Assembly (NCBI GenBank): GCA_021234155.1
Contig: JAJEKV010000022.1
Span: forward strand, 8,682,934-8,746,933
Direction: 5' to 3'
DNA length: 64,000 nucleotides
Origin: Isoetes taiwanensis
Taxonomy: Eukaryota > Streptophyta > Lycopodiopsida > Isoetales > Isoetaceae
The notes beneath the pieces were generated by a model that made no database searches, was not told the origin of the DNA, and saw nothing but the letters and a program-made list of their open reading frames with translations. Shown in pieces: positions 22,085 to 32,567 of this stretch. A program made the position numbers and the translations under genes. Within the stretch, counting starts at the first letter, position 1. Each line of letters opens with the position of its first letter.

Positions 22085-24601
22085 AGATAAATGCTACTGC
22101 GACTGGAAGCCATCACGAAGAGATTCCTAGTGCATCTGATTTAGGAGGGGAAATTAATTCCCTTGAGATTCCTTCACCAGAAAAAAGTTTTGGTGCTAAA
22201 TATGAGCCAAATGCGGATGCAGGTGATGAAGTTGACAAAGAAACCCCGGATCCTGGACAAGATGCAGACTGCTCAACGAGTCCAATACAACCTCAACCAA
22301 CAAAAACCAAGAGGTTAACTGAAATTGTGACGCTCCCCGCTAAACATACCGGCTCCCGCCGCACTCTTCTGCAGAAATCCCCGTCCGCTCGACAACCGCG
22401 ACAGGCCCCTCCGGCCTCACCCCGCACTCTAAGGTGACCTTAGTGCGGGGAGGGGACACGAAGATGTCTTGCGCGCCCTTCCCCTATGGGCTCCTATATC
22501 AGCGGAAGCGATAAACACGTCAGAACTAGCATCAAACATATACAAATACTACCTCGAAGGGTAGTCCATCACACATATACCAATGCAAAGATGATAATCA
22601 TAAACCGCAAAACATGATAGCTCCTACCCAGGCTCAGACTCATAAGGAGGATGATTGACCGGCTGGGCCTCAAGATAGAGCAGACCGAGTCATGGCAATA
22701 GCGAGGGCTGGCATAAGACAATGGCTAGGGTTGACCACTCCATCCGCCCCTCCTGTGCATACTTTGCAGATGGGCTAAATCAGGCTCTGGCATGACTCTA
22801 GCCTTCCGGATACGCAATCCCATGGCATCACCCATCGGGACTACTCCGTGTTGCATCTCCCCGTCCGATGAGGCAGAAGGGTTGCATCTCCCCTTCCCGG
22901 ATCTAGAGGTTCCGGTGGGCGGCTAGAGAATCGCGGCGACACACGATTCGCATCTCGACTTAACCCCCAAAACGAGAGCCAAGCCAACACTTGCAGCCTC
23001 TCGGGAGGCAGGCGACACCATTGCCCCAGGAGGTGTCGGGACCCATGCTCGCCCACACGGCGACCCACCATAAGTCTAGCCCACTATGGGATCCCCCTAA
23101 GCCCCCACTTTCGCGGGGATCCTCCCTCCACATTCCCTCTAGCCCCGTTATGTGGTGCTGAGTCATATCATAGCCTCGATAGCCTGGTGGGCTCCTATGC
23201 ACAGGCCGCATCTAATAGGAACTAAGGGATCTAGCTAGGAGCATACTACATATGGCTCTAGGTCTCTACCCCCCTTCCCAATACAAGAGGAGCAAACATG
23301 ATCAACCAACATCACATAATCATCATATCATGAGAATCATCATAAGAACATCTTAACCTAATCATACAAATCTAACTTACAGTTAGGGTTCCTTGATTAG
23401 GGTTCAAGATGTTGTATGAGGGTTCTAGGATGGCTCTACTCTAGATACAAGATACTAACTCATCTGGAATGCTAATTCCAGATGAACTACTATGTCTACT
23501 ACTCTACATACCTGCTCCTGAGACACTCCCTCCAAACCCGGGCGTCTCCATGATCTCCGAATCGAATGCAGCTGCTCTCCTTCCAAGGATGGATCTACCT
23601 TCAGGGGGCTGCTACACCAATCTATGCCACAACGAACGATACGCGAAACGAGGTTTCGCGTGGGTGGATGAGTCTCTGGGTGCTAGGGCTGGAAAAGAGG
23701 CCTAGGTTAGGGTTCCAGCCTATATAAGTTAGGTCCACCTAGGATGCCACGTGGCACCACTAGGATGAGGCCGTGTGGCAGTGGCCCAATAGGTTAAGGC
23801 CACGTGGAAAATGGTCTTAACCTAAGGTTGGCTAAGTTATGAGAATAACTTAGCCATGCCCCCTAGTGCCACAATCTATGGTATACAAGGCTATGAAGAT
23901 AGACTTGTATAGTGACGGGTCCAGGAATATACGTATTCATAGCGTATATTCCCCTGGAACGTCACAGAAATTCTCCTTGTTCTGGATTTTAATGGGGTTT
24001 TAGGCAAGTTTTATGACTTGAAAGAGAGGATCCCTGCATCGGCCGAGCCAGAAGTGACCATCCAGAAATTGAACCATCAAAAGTTCGCAGTTTCCAGGCC
24101 TGGATTTCAGGAGTTCTTAGAATGGTGTTTTTCAAAATTTGAGATTGCATTGTGGTCCAGCATGTCTAAGAGTAATGTTGACTTGTTGATGAGAAAGTTG
24201 CTGCAGGAATATAAGGGCAAATTTCTTTTTATTTGGAATCAGGATGACTGCACCAACACAAAATTAAAAGTGGTTAATAAGCCAATTTTTCTTAAGGATC
24301 TGTCCAAAGTGTACCAGAAATTTTGGAGATACCAGGTGACAAACACATTGTTGATAGATGACAAATAGATATAAGGGTTCTCGCCAACCACCGTAGAACA
24401 CAAGGATATGTCCAAATAGTTTTGCTCCCGACAGTGCCGGATTCCAATTTCCTTTTGGAGCAACTCAAACCATGGTCGGAGGGACTTCCGCCGCGAAAGT
24501 GTGCCGGCTTATGTGAAGGAACATCAAATGTGGAACATGTGGGATTCTCAAGAGTCAGCAAGAATCGCATGAAAATGCTCGACAAGTATTTTCATAAATG
24601 A
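22085..24601 (+). pseudogene. FCP1/NLI-interacting-factor-like phosphatase domain exon, split by a solo LTR
   Basis: An exon begins at 22085 after a GTTGCAG acceptor with phase-1 entry: about 80 codons of acidic linker (EIPSASDLGGEINSLEIPSP ... TKTKRLTEI). A 1641-bp solo LTR plus its duplicated GAAAT then intervenes. Right of it the same frame resumes as LLVLDFNGVLGKFYDLKER, the HAD motif I of this family (nucleophile Asp present, second Asp replaced by Asn). Next come RPGFQEFLEWCFSKFEIALW (motif II region), KGKFLFIWNQDDCT and LLIDD (motif IV). After a TAG at 24366 and two frameshifts the C-terminus reads SNFLLEQLKPWSEGLP and EGTSNVEHVGFSRVSKNRM to TGA 24599. Related plant proteins dephosphorylate phosphoproteins such as the RNA polymerase II tail, but this copy is broken. 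It sits inside element A, so it appears to be a captured domain. Confidence 0.8.
22326..23966 (-). mobile_element. Solo LTR, 1641 bp, TSD GAAAT
   Basis: It begins TGTGACGCTCCCC and ends GGAACGTCACA (TG...CA termini with extended TGTGACG/CGTCACA). It is flanked by perfect 5-bp duplications gaaat at 22321-22325 and 23967-23971. It is much more GC-rich than its surroundings. Its reverse complement matches the LTR remnant at 34747-35279 (shared word aagtatgcacaggaggggyg), which is followed by a primer-binding site. This LTR is therefore in minus orientation and the internal region was lost by LTR-LTR recombination. Confidence 0.95.
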
Positions 24602-25810
24602 ATCTTGTAAAACTCTTTGAAAGTCAATATAAGTAAAAAAATTTCTATGATATGTGTTGTACTTTTTCAATTTAAAATATTTGAATGGATTACACATCTG
24701 GAAGTGGTGCTGAGTGGAACTAAAACTGTCGTGATTATTAGCTCCACCGACATCAAAATTTTGGAAGCTGATACGCAGTGGTTTAATGATCAATTGATCC
24801 TCCTCTTCTCAGGGTGATACTTTCATCTGATTTGTGATCATCAGGATTGTGCCAGATGATATGCATATGTTTGCAGATACATGGAATACTACTTGATTCT
24901 CCAAGGAATGAGCCATCCCTTTCATTTCTTTGACCCTCTTTTTCACTCGACATTGTCCAAGGACACAAATAGTTACAAACAATAAGGAAACATGTGAATC
25001 TGGATAAGTGCCAGTACATGTTTTTGTCTGCTTGTGATGGACATCACTGGACCTGTTTTCTGATTGTAAGCCACGCGTGTCTCGCATACATATATAAAAC
25101 CGTGGATATATCACTTTGATAGCTCGGGCTTGCATGGCAGAAGCGTATGCATATTGAGAGGTTAGTGCTTGCTCATTGCATTTTGCTGTTGTGGCACAAT
25201 GACAACAAACTTTGAGTGCGTGTTCCTCGAATTGCTTGGACACAATAATTTCAGCTTTACAACCTCGATGTTGTGAAAATTTCCGTAACACCTCTTCAAA
25301 CCGATGGTCATTCATGTATTCTGCCAGTATGTTTGTTTATGCACAAATTTGTGAGGGGGTACTTGAAAAGAGTGAATATATTGTTGCCCTGCCCTCGATC
25401 TAGTAAGTCAACTTAAATGTAGCAGACAAACCAAACTCATTATTGACAAAGTGTGGTTAACTGCGGGTTGTGGACATTTCGCACCGTGATCTAGTTGATG
25501 TTAGAGTGTTCATGCTTGAAGTTTTAAGATTAGAAGCAACAAAAGCTGAACCCAGAGAGGAACATATGTATTGGGAAGTATGTAGGTGCATGAGTCACCT
25601 CGCACTTAAATCATCAGATATCTTTCTTATGTACATAATTGTTATTGTAACCTCGGTTCATTTCAATGAAAATTCATATTCAATTCATCTCACAAACAAA
25701 GGAATCAAGTGTTTCAGAAGAATTCAAATCTTCAAAAGAAATCAAGACAAACTCATTTTCACAGCTGAAGCACAAAACTTCACATGAGTTCTGAAAACTA
25801 CAGAATGGTT
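24602..25810. other. Region between the convergent genes of element A; unrecognised ORFs
   Basis: A minus-strand open frame of 168 codons (24809-25315) starts MNDHRFEEVLRKFSQHRGCK and contains a Cys/His-containing VCCHCATTAKC stretch. A plus-strand frame (25470-25787) reads HRDLVDVRVFMLEVLRLEA. Neither was recognised, and neither has a homologue I can see in element B at the same place. They may be chance frames or decayed exons. Confidence 0.3.
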
Positions 25811-27114
25811 TTACATTTCATCATCATTAGAAAAAACTTCGGGTAAATTCTGTAAAATTTTCTCATCTAAAGGATCCAGCCTATATACAGTCCTGTTTTG
25901 ACGTTTAGTTGGTGGCATGTGAAGTCTGATTGCACAGATCTGTGTTGTGAATACTATGCCTAAGGCGTCTTTACTGCAAAGATCATAGCTGACGGTTGAT
26001 CTTGCGCCCTTCTTGTAATACATACCTTCTATGACACTATCACCGGCGAGGTACCATGTTCCATTGAGTTGGAAGTCTTTCTCCACTATCCATTTTGGTT
26101 TTGTGCACATCAGAATCCAAAATTCAGAACCCTCATCATTCCCTTTCAGAGCAACGATAGCAAAATTATCACCAACTCTAAGTGCCTCTGCTAACATCGT
26201 GGGATTGGAGGAGAACAAGGACCTGCTGGATTTATGGTACTCAATGTCAGCATGCACATGAGGATGGTACAATAACTTGAAGTTTCTAATCATCAACGTA
26301 GTGCTTGTTCACACAACTATCCCACATGCCATCCAAGCAGTAGCTGCAGAAGCATGAAAGTTCCCTCATGTGCAACTGCAATGGAGATTCAAGATTGAAT
26401 GCATGTACACAATGGATCTGCCTAGTGTCCAAAATCCTTTCTGCACCCCATGCTTTCTTTCTATCTATATCCTCCACCTTGACTTCCCAAAAGAACCTTT
26501 TTATATTCTTCCTCTTACTGGTTTCAGATGTGTTCATCCACTCGGATGTTCCACAATTAAACATCTCTTCGGCAACTTCTACCACTTCATGAGCATTACC
26601 CAATTTTATGCTGCTGTGTTTTAATTGCAGTTGTCTTAACCATCTCTTCAACTCAGCAGCTTTGCCATCGTGTTCAAAAAAATTCCACATCATATAGACA
26701 TCAGTGTCGTTTGTGTACCTAGCCATAAAGTAAAATGGTCTAGAAGCCTTGAATTGAGATGCTGCACCATCTGAAAACACATAATGTCTCTTTGGAACCC
26801 TTTCTTTCTGCTCCAGATATTTGTGGTGCTTCATGAAGCAGTGTTGCACGAACAAAGTATCGTGTTTCCTATCATCTGATACATAGTAATGTGTTTCCTT
26901 GATAATCTCATCTGCCACTGAGTCATACTGATATGTTATTTGAACCAAAATGGTAATTGGTTATTGACCCAAATAATCGACCGCACCTCCTCTTGTTCCT
27001 TGAATGTATAGTTCTCTTGCAAAAATCCACTACCGAGACATGCATCTGTTTGGGAGATTCTCCGAAGCTCCTTAAACTGCTTTTGCCTCGCCATTGGTAC
27101 CTGAAATTATGCAA
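25811..27114 (-). pseudogene. Element A transposase, catalytic core and C-terminal part
   Basis: Minus strand. From about 27100: KQFKELRRISQTDACL, then the first catalytic motif split by a frameshift (VSVVDF in one frame, ENYTFKEQEEVRSIIW in the next). The 220-codon frame 26286-26948 reads IIKETHYYVSDDRKHDTLFV, FVQHCFMKHHKYLEQ, then HYVFSDGAASQFKASRPFYF (second acidic motif), WNFFEHDGKAAELKRWLRQ, KRFFWEVKVEDIDRKKAWG and the Cys-rich LSCFCSYCLDGMWDSC. A second frame (25811-26296) gives the C-terminal domain: DNFAIVALKGNDEGSEFWIL, SVIEGMYYKKGA and LDEKILQNLP. It is close to the element B protein in order and motifs. The breaks mean it is unlikely to be active. Confidence 0.85.
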
Positions 27115-27354
27115 AGGGAAAGATTTTTAGACGCTCTTTCGGTTTATCCGAAGCTCCTTTGGTTCTGCCTCTCATTGTAATTGATGAGTCGGTCCTCCTA
27201 CGTAACTCGAGACGTTGTCTTTTTCATAGTTAATGTACTCCCATTTCACTTTCCTAACGCCACTTTCTTCCATGGGGCGTGTCCTGAAACTTCTTGATTC
27301 CACACGTACTCACAATTTCCAAGGATGCACGCCTTCTTGTGAAACTCATCTAAT

Positions 27355-27570
27355 TCACTCTTTGAACACAATATAGATCTCCACAAGCTTCCTCAGACTT
27401 GCAATTTTATGCTGGTGTACCCTGCATTGACCAAGTTCATGTGATCTACAAACATCGCAGTGCAAGTGCAATTCTTCTGATGTTTGGTTCTCATCCCATT
27501 GAGTCCATCCACTAGCATTTGCATCCTCACGCGTTTGCAACAAAGAACTATTGAAGTCCTTCAATTTCAC
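27355..27570 (-). pseudogene. Element A transposase, Cys/His-rich middle region
   Basis: The open frame on the minus strand contains LHLHCDVCRSHELGQCRVHQ, a Cys/His cluster. In element B (57892-58335) and element C (30877-31250) a Cys-rich region lies between the N-terminal DNA-binding-like domain and the catalytic core, so position and composition fit. The exact ligands differ between copies. Confidence 0.5.
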
Positions 27571-27769
27571 AACAAACCAGGATTTTAGCTTCTCAAAAGC
27601 TCAAAGATTTAATCTTAATTTCTGGATGTTGGTCCAGAAACCTCTTAAACAATAGCATCTGCATGAAATGAACACTAAACTGTTAGGATGTGTATACCAC
27701 ACCAAACCATGCACCATACTATGCCCCACACTCATCATATTCACCAGAACGAGCACCTTAGTGCTGTGT

Positions 27770-28490
27770 ACATTACCATACACCCCACCACACACCACAC
27801 CATTCACCACACACCATACACCAAATTGTGGAGTGGTGGTGGAGTGGGTGGTGGGGGGTGGTGGAGTGGTGTGTGTGGTGGTGGGGTGTGGGTGGTGGGG
27901 GGGTGGGTGGAGGTGGTGGGTGGTGTGGAGTGTGGTGGTGGCGGGGCGGTGCAAAGGTGTGTGGTGGTGGGGGTGTGGTGGTGGGGGGGTGGTGGGGGAG
28001 TGTGGTGGAGGTGTGTGTGGCGGGTGGTGGGGGTGGTGGTGGTGGTGTGTGTGTAGTGGTGTGTGGTGCTATGATGTGGTGTGGTGGAGTGTGGTGGTGG
28101 GGTGGTGTGGTCGTGGTGTGTGGGTGGAGTGTGGTGGTGGTGGAGTGTGGTCTTTGGGGGGGTGTAGTGGTGGTGGTGTGGTGTGGTGTGGTGTGGTGTT
28201 GTGGATTGTGGTGTGATGTGGTGGTGGTGGAGTGTGGTGGTGGTGGTGGAGGAGGTGGGCGTGGGATGTGGTGGGATGTGTGTGCATGTGGTGGTCGCAA
28301 AGATGTGGTGGTAGTCTATGGTGGTGGGATAGATGGGGTGTGGTGGGGTGAGGGGGGAGAATAAATAAAATTGAATCCACACATATCATACATTAACATG
28401 CACACACCCACATGACACCATACCCACACCACACCACACCACACCATCACGACACCACACATCACATCACATCACTTTTATCCTATTTCG
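27770..28490. repeat. Long (TGTGG/CCACA)-type microsatellite with strand switches
   Basis: CA-rich (27770-27825), then about 520 bp of strictly G/T-rich TGGTGTGGGGG-type sequence (27826-28347), then CA-rich again (28380-28470). G-runs on one strand make G-quadruplexes possible, and the flanking CA blocks could pair with the GT block. Long open frames in this interval are pure composition. It lies inside the minus-strand transposase gene of element A, presumably in an intron. Confidence 0.9.
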
Positions 28491-28619
28491 TCTGACATAA
28501 AAAATCTGCCTAGCCTGCTCTCATAAACACTTCTGAAATTCGTACACCCTGACAATAACTACATTCCTCTTTTAATCATTAGAAAAGGATCTGGGACCTA
28601 AATCCTGTTCCTATGTCTG

Positions 28620-29174
28620 ATTTTTGGCGTTTCATTCCCAATTCGCGCTCATTCGAACAAGTTCATTCTGGCAACATGGTAGGAGGGATGTTCAGAGATC
28701 ACTAGGGCTATTGTAGGGTGAGCGAGGAGGGCATTCGGCACATTTTAAACAGGGCTCGTGATCAATATCTGAAGGTGGATATGAAATCCACCTTCTTTGC
28801 TGATTTCGAATCCAACCTAAAGGCATACAAACAGACCGATGTCGGGCCTTCAATGGCTATGCTTGGAGTCGATTGATGTGAAGAGAGCTCTTAGACAAGG
28901 TCCATCGCCTTATGTTACATGCTGCTTTGCAAGGGCAAATTGGTATATTTGTTCTCCGTCACTTGTCCGCCTCGACTCGCAACATCGGGTTTTACCGCGT
29001 AATTGCGTACTTACCACCGGGGATGCGGAAGCACCGGCAAACCTCATCCCGTTAAATTGGGATGACTGCAGAAGCTTAGATGCTTTAGTGCGTAAAAACA
29101 ATAATTTTGATGCACCAGGTTCTCGAGCTACCATACCAAAGATTTCCCCGTTGCTTAGGAAATCATGCATGTAA
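28620..29174 (+). other. Unrecognised plus-strand coding-like segment inside element A
   Basis: One frame reads GIRHILNRARDQYLKVDM then KSTFFADFESNLKAYKQTDV before a stop near 28876. Another (28839-29174) reads SLVRLDSQHRVLPRNCVLTT and LIPLNWDDCRSLDALVRKN. They look more like protein than chance but match nothing I know. It is opposite in strand to the transposase and lies between its N-terminal exon and the rest, so it may be a separate insertion. Confidence 0.3.
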
Positions 29175-29579
29175 ATTTAGTTCTCGGTACAGAGCTTTCA
29201 ATGGAAAGCCAAATTTTGTAAAGCCAAATTTTGTAAGATCCTTTTTAATATATCATACTTTCCAACAGGAGATTTGGCTTGAATCGACAAAAATTGTCTT
29301 TATTCAACAAAAATTTGTATCTCGTGATCGATTAGTTATCATTCTCAAATATTTTTTAGACCGCACACACACCCCCAGTAAAGGAGTACTCAATTACGTC
29401 ATGTTCTAATAATATTCCAAACATTAAATATTGCATTTTCGGACTAGAGTCAACTACACACAATTCGCATGCTGCATACAAGACACAATCACAATCATCA
29501 GACAACACAATAACCACCACATGCACCACCACACTAAGCACCATAACTAAGAAAACATGAATAACAGAAATAAACTAAC

Positions 29580-30242
29580 CTGTGATTCCTCCAGATGGTG
29601 GGCAGCATGTTCTTCTCTTACATTTCTCTCCAATCTTCTAGTTCTAACATCCTTTGTGTTAGGAGACACTCGTGTTCTCAATCCAAAATTTTTGAATCTT
29701 TTCTATATGTTCATCTGAAATTGCATCGAATTTTTTAGCCCTCTTGTAAGAAACCCATTTTCCACCATTGTAATCGATCTCTTCCCTCTTTTTCTTTGCC
29801 TTTTGCAGGTTTCTTGGGTGGACACCTAATACCTTTCCAAGATCTCGCTGGCTGATTTTGTCACTTGTTTCAGAATGCGACGCGTGCTATGATTTTGTGC
29901 AAGGCGCCTATTCTTGGTTGCTAAGCGGTCATTGCTTTGGTAGAGAGTTTGATACCGCATGGAGTCCCAGAGGCTCCTTATAACGATGCTCTTGGCTTCC
30001 AAATCCTTTAATTCTTCACCTATGAATTTTTTCAATGTTTTATCCCTCAAAAACTCAAGTAAAATTTCTTTCTTTGTGCTATCCTCCATTCTTTTGGTCT
30101 GTTTATGGAAAGACGTTAGCAAATTAAGGACAATACGGCATTTACTGCTTGCACTTCTTGATGAACCGGATCCTTCTGCCAATTCTGCAAGCTCCAATTT
30201 TTCTTCTCTTCTTCTTTTCCTCTGGCGTCTTTTCTTCAACAT
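29580..30242 (-). pseudogene. Element A transposase, N-terminal exon (HTH-like, basic)
   Basis: Minus strand from an ATG near 30242: MLKKRRQRKRRREEKLELAE (strongly basic, nuclear-localisation-like), then EILLEFLRDKTLKKFIGEEL and RLATKNRRLAQNHSTRRI. After a shift near 29830 it continues RDLGKVLGVHPRNLQKAKKK, DEHIEKIQKFWIENT and, after a one-base shift, SPNTKDVRTRRLERNV to AHHLEESQ at a donor (CACAG|GTTAGT). This parallels element B (VVDFWRNNTRVSPCKKHVV ... HFLEETQ|GTAAGT). The domain is probably DNA-binding; related proteins in invertebrates carry an equivalent FY..DVS...PGKKD stretch. Confidence 0.8.
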
Positions 30243-30588
30243 TTCTTGTTCCTTGGTTCTTCTTCGTTTTCTTCTGTCTGAAATGCCGGTTTATGGACAG
30301 ATTACCTCATTGACATCCATATCCACAATGGATTGGAGCTTGCAGCAGGGAGGGAGCCAAAGAACAGGACGTAGGCAAAGAACAGGAAGGGGCCAAAGAA
30401 TAGGAATTTGAATTTGAATTTTAGTTTTTGAAATTAGAATTCCCCCCACAAATTGGGACTCTATTCTTAATTACCGGCAGCTGAGCGGTGCCATAATTAT
30501 ACTTTCATACCACAAAAGTGGTGGATGCAATGCCACATTATGGGGGGACAGGGGGGACAGCCGAATTGGAACACCACAGCGTGCTTTT

Positions 30589-31740
30589 ACCCTAATTTAA
30601 AAGCATGCTGTACAAAATCAGTGTCATGCCTCATGTCATCTGAAACAAAGAAATGCACTGTTTTTTTAAGCTTGCCTTCTTTTTTCATCATTGAAATATG
30701 AACCAAAATCGTAATCTGATCAGGATTCCAGTGCTCTGATTGCACTTCTGTCCCTGGCTTCAATGTGTAGTTCTCTGCAAAGTCAACAACAGACAACATA
30801 CTCTTATTAGGGAGTTTCACAATACACCTTTTGAACGGGTTGCTCTGCCAGTGTGCAGTAAAGTAAACTTAGCAATCTAATTTTTCATGTTCCTTAACAA
30901 GACAGATGCCTTGTCATGCTGAGCAGCTAATTTAAGCTTTCCGGATGTACCTTTCTTGGAAGGCTCATTGACACAATCATATACTTGCCAATCGATATAC
31001 TGCATGAATGTTCCATCTTTCTCTTTTGGACAAATGTCTATCTTCTCCAGTCCACATTCCTCACATTCACCCTTGATATATTTTAATTTATGCCATTCAT
31101 TTGTCACATATTTCTCACAAACTGTTGACCTCCACATGCTAACATTATCAAAAGTCTTCTTGTTTGCTTGACATACTCCATTGTTTTCCTGGGATGCACA
31201 AACACTGCAGCAGCAAGTGCAATTAACATGTAGAGCCCTTCTTGACAGGGTGAAAGCATGCTAGGGTGTACCATCTAAAGTACTTTTTAGGGAGTGCAAA
31301 ACTACCCAGAAAAGTACCTAGCACTGGGTACTGGAAACTTGCATAAATGCCGCAATAAACAATAAGTTTGAGAGTTAATTCATTTATTTTAGTCTTTAAT
31401 AGTATTGTTATCCTCTAGTACTATAGATTGACATGTTATTGGCCCTCAATTCAAAAAAATTCGATTGATTTTAATGGAAAGAAAAAACAGAAAGTACCAG
31501 TTTTAAAAGTACCCAGTGTAGGTACTTTTGAGGGTTCCAAAAGTGGTACACCATAGCATGCTTTTACCCGACACAACAACATGTGTTCCTCTCTTTCAAT
31601 TTCCTTATGCACTCCAGTTTCAGATACTCAAACTGCCGAAGGCGAATCTTGGTGTCAGGATTCTGATATACAAACTGTTGATAAAGCTCAGACTGCAATA
31701 ACACAAGTATTAGACCATGTTAGCAATTTGTTATAAGCAA
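30589..31740 (-). pseudogene. Older DDE transposase (element C), N-ward half
   Basis: Minus strand from about 31695: SELYQQFVYQNPDTKIRLRQ then LKLECIRKLKERNTCCC, interrupted by the 322-bp MITE. It continues RALHVNCTCCCSVCASQ, MWRSTVCEKYVTNEWHKLKY, GECEECGLEKIDICPKEKDG (Cys-rich) and, 30587-30820, LSVVDFAENYTLKPGTEVQS (first catalytic motif), EHWNPDQITILVHIS, VHFFVSDDMRHDTDFVQHAF. It breaks at the TAAT target of element A. The downstream half is at 18481-19463. The upstream N-terminal exon was not found; the region is disrupted by the copia element. Confidence 0.85.
31248..31569. mobile_element. MITE, 322 bp, TSD GACA, ends like element A
   Basis: The left end reads GGGTGAAAGCATGCTAGGGT and the inverted right end GGGTAAAAGCATGCTATGGT. 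Similarity continues inward with AAAAGTACCTA/CACTGGGTAC on both arms. It is flanked by gaca at 31244-31247 and 31570-31573. The ends match those of element A (GGGTAAAAGCACGCTGTGGT), so this is a non-autonomous derivative of the same family. It sits in a coding exon of the element C transposase. Confidence 0.9.
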
Positions 31741-32180
31741 GCAAATGTATCCAAAGTACTAACCAGTACATTTGCAATACATTTGTACATTTGATGTACA
31801 TTCAACGGATGTTGGAGATGTACATATAGTGTGCATGTAAATAAATGTACATGGAATGTACATATCTTAAAATTGTTTGGCTTCATTACCTAAAAGTACA
31901 TTTAAGTATAAAGGGATGTAAATCTAATAGGCAGGTACATGTTAAATGCAGGTACATGTACATGTACATGTAAATGTAAATGGATTTACATCTAAAAAGT
32001 AGCTAATAGCACATCACTGCAAAATTTCTGCTGCCATGTAAGAAATGTAACAAACATTGTGACCATGTGCATTCATTAAGAGGTTATTGGAAAACTGTAC
32101 TGTAATGTACACAAGAAGATCATGGAAGAATTGAGAAGAAAACATAAGATTCCAATGAGAATCGATTCAATTGCAGATTA
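31740..32180. repeat. GTACAT-rich stretch upstream of the older transposase
   Basis: Roughly ten GTACAT/TGTACAT words occur between 31757 and 31970, including an overlapping run near 31953-31972. The rest is AT-rich without coding signs. A smaller cluster is at 18408-18470 beyond the other end of the same gene. The right edge (32180) is where the truncated copia LTR begins. Confidence 0.6.
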
Positions 32181-32299
32181 CCAACAAAAGACAGTTAACG
32201 AACTAAGCTGAGACACATGACTTTGCCAAGTCAGCAATCCAGCTGTGTCAAGCTGTCTGCCATGTCACCCTACAGTTCTACTGTTCTAACACCCCTTCT

Positions 32300-32560
32300 G
32301 GTGACGTGCACTCTACTTAAAGTGGTAGAATGTTGAGCTTTGTCTTCATATGACTGAATTTAGCCCCCACCAAAGGCTTTGTAAATCCATCTGCAAGTTG
32401 CTTTGTTGTAGGAATAAGCTGCAGATCAAGAAGGGCTTGCTCAATCTTCTCTCAAACAGAGCAAGTCTGAATATCAACATGCTTGGTGAGAGGGTGCCAA
32501 CGCTGATCTCAGATATTTTGTACTGCCCCTGAATTATCACGGTAAAGAATAGGAGCTTTG
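32300..32560 (-). pseudogene. copia RNase H C-terminal remnant
   Basis: Minus strand, with small shifts: YRDNSGAVQNI, QRWHPLTKHVDIQ, then EQALLDLQLIPTTKQLADGF, TKPLVGAKFSHMKTKLNI. This is the standard end of copia polyproteins (TKHIDI ... IPTxxQLADxFTKPL). It is followed by a polypurine tract and the 3' LTR start. Confidence 0.85.
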
Positions 32561-32567
32561 TATCAAA

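Larger units (their letters stand above)
19464..30592. mobile_element. Two-gene DNA transposon A, 11.1 kb, TSD TAAT
   Basis: The left end (from 19464) reads GGATAAAACCACGCTGTGGT. The right end, read inward from 30592, is GGGTAAAAGCACGCTGTGGT, matching at 18 of 20 positions. TAAT flanks both sides (19460-19463 and 30593-30596). The two flanks are halves of one transposase gene (element C), so insertion is certain. Inside are a plus-strand accessory gene (19683-24601), cut by a solo LTR, and a convergent minus-strand transposase (25811-30242). Subterminal sequence on both sides also shares GCCACATT and CCACxxTTGTGGTA words. The 4-bp TSD and the family's plant/animal distribution make Sola a candidate superfamily; this was not tested. 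Confidence 0.85.

Noticed and set aside
22841-23705. Open frames inside the solo LTR
   Set aside because: GC-rich LTR sequence with no recognisable protein; the interval is explained by the LTR with its TSD.
27668-28389. Several open frames of 100-190 codons on both strands
   Set aside because: They lie in the GT/CA microsatellite and encode only low-complexity His/Pro/Thr or Gly/Val/Trp strings; length reflects lack of T/A-rich stops, not coding.
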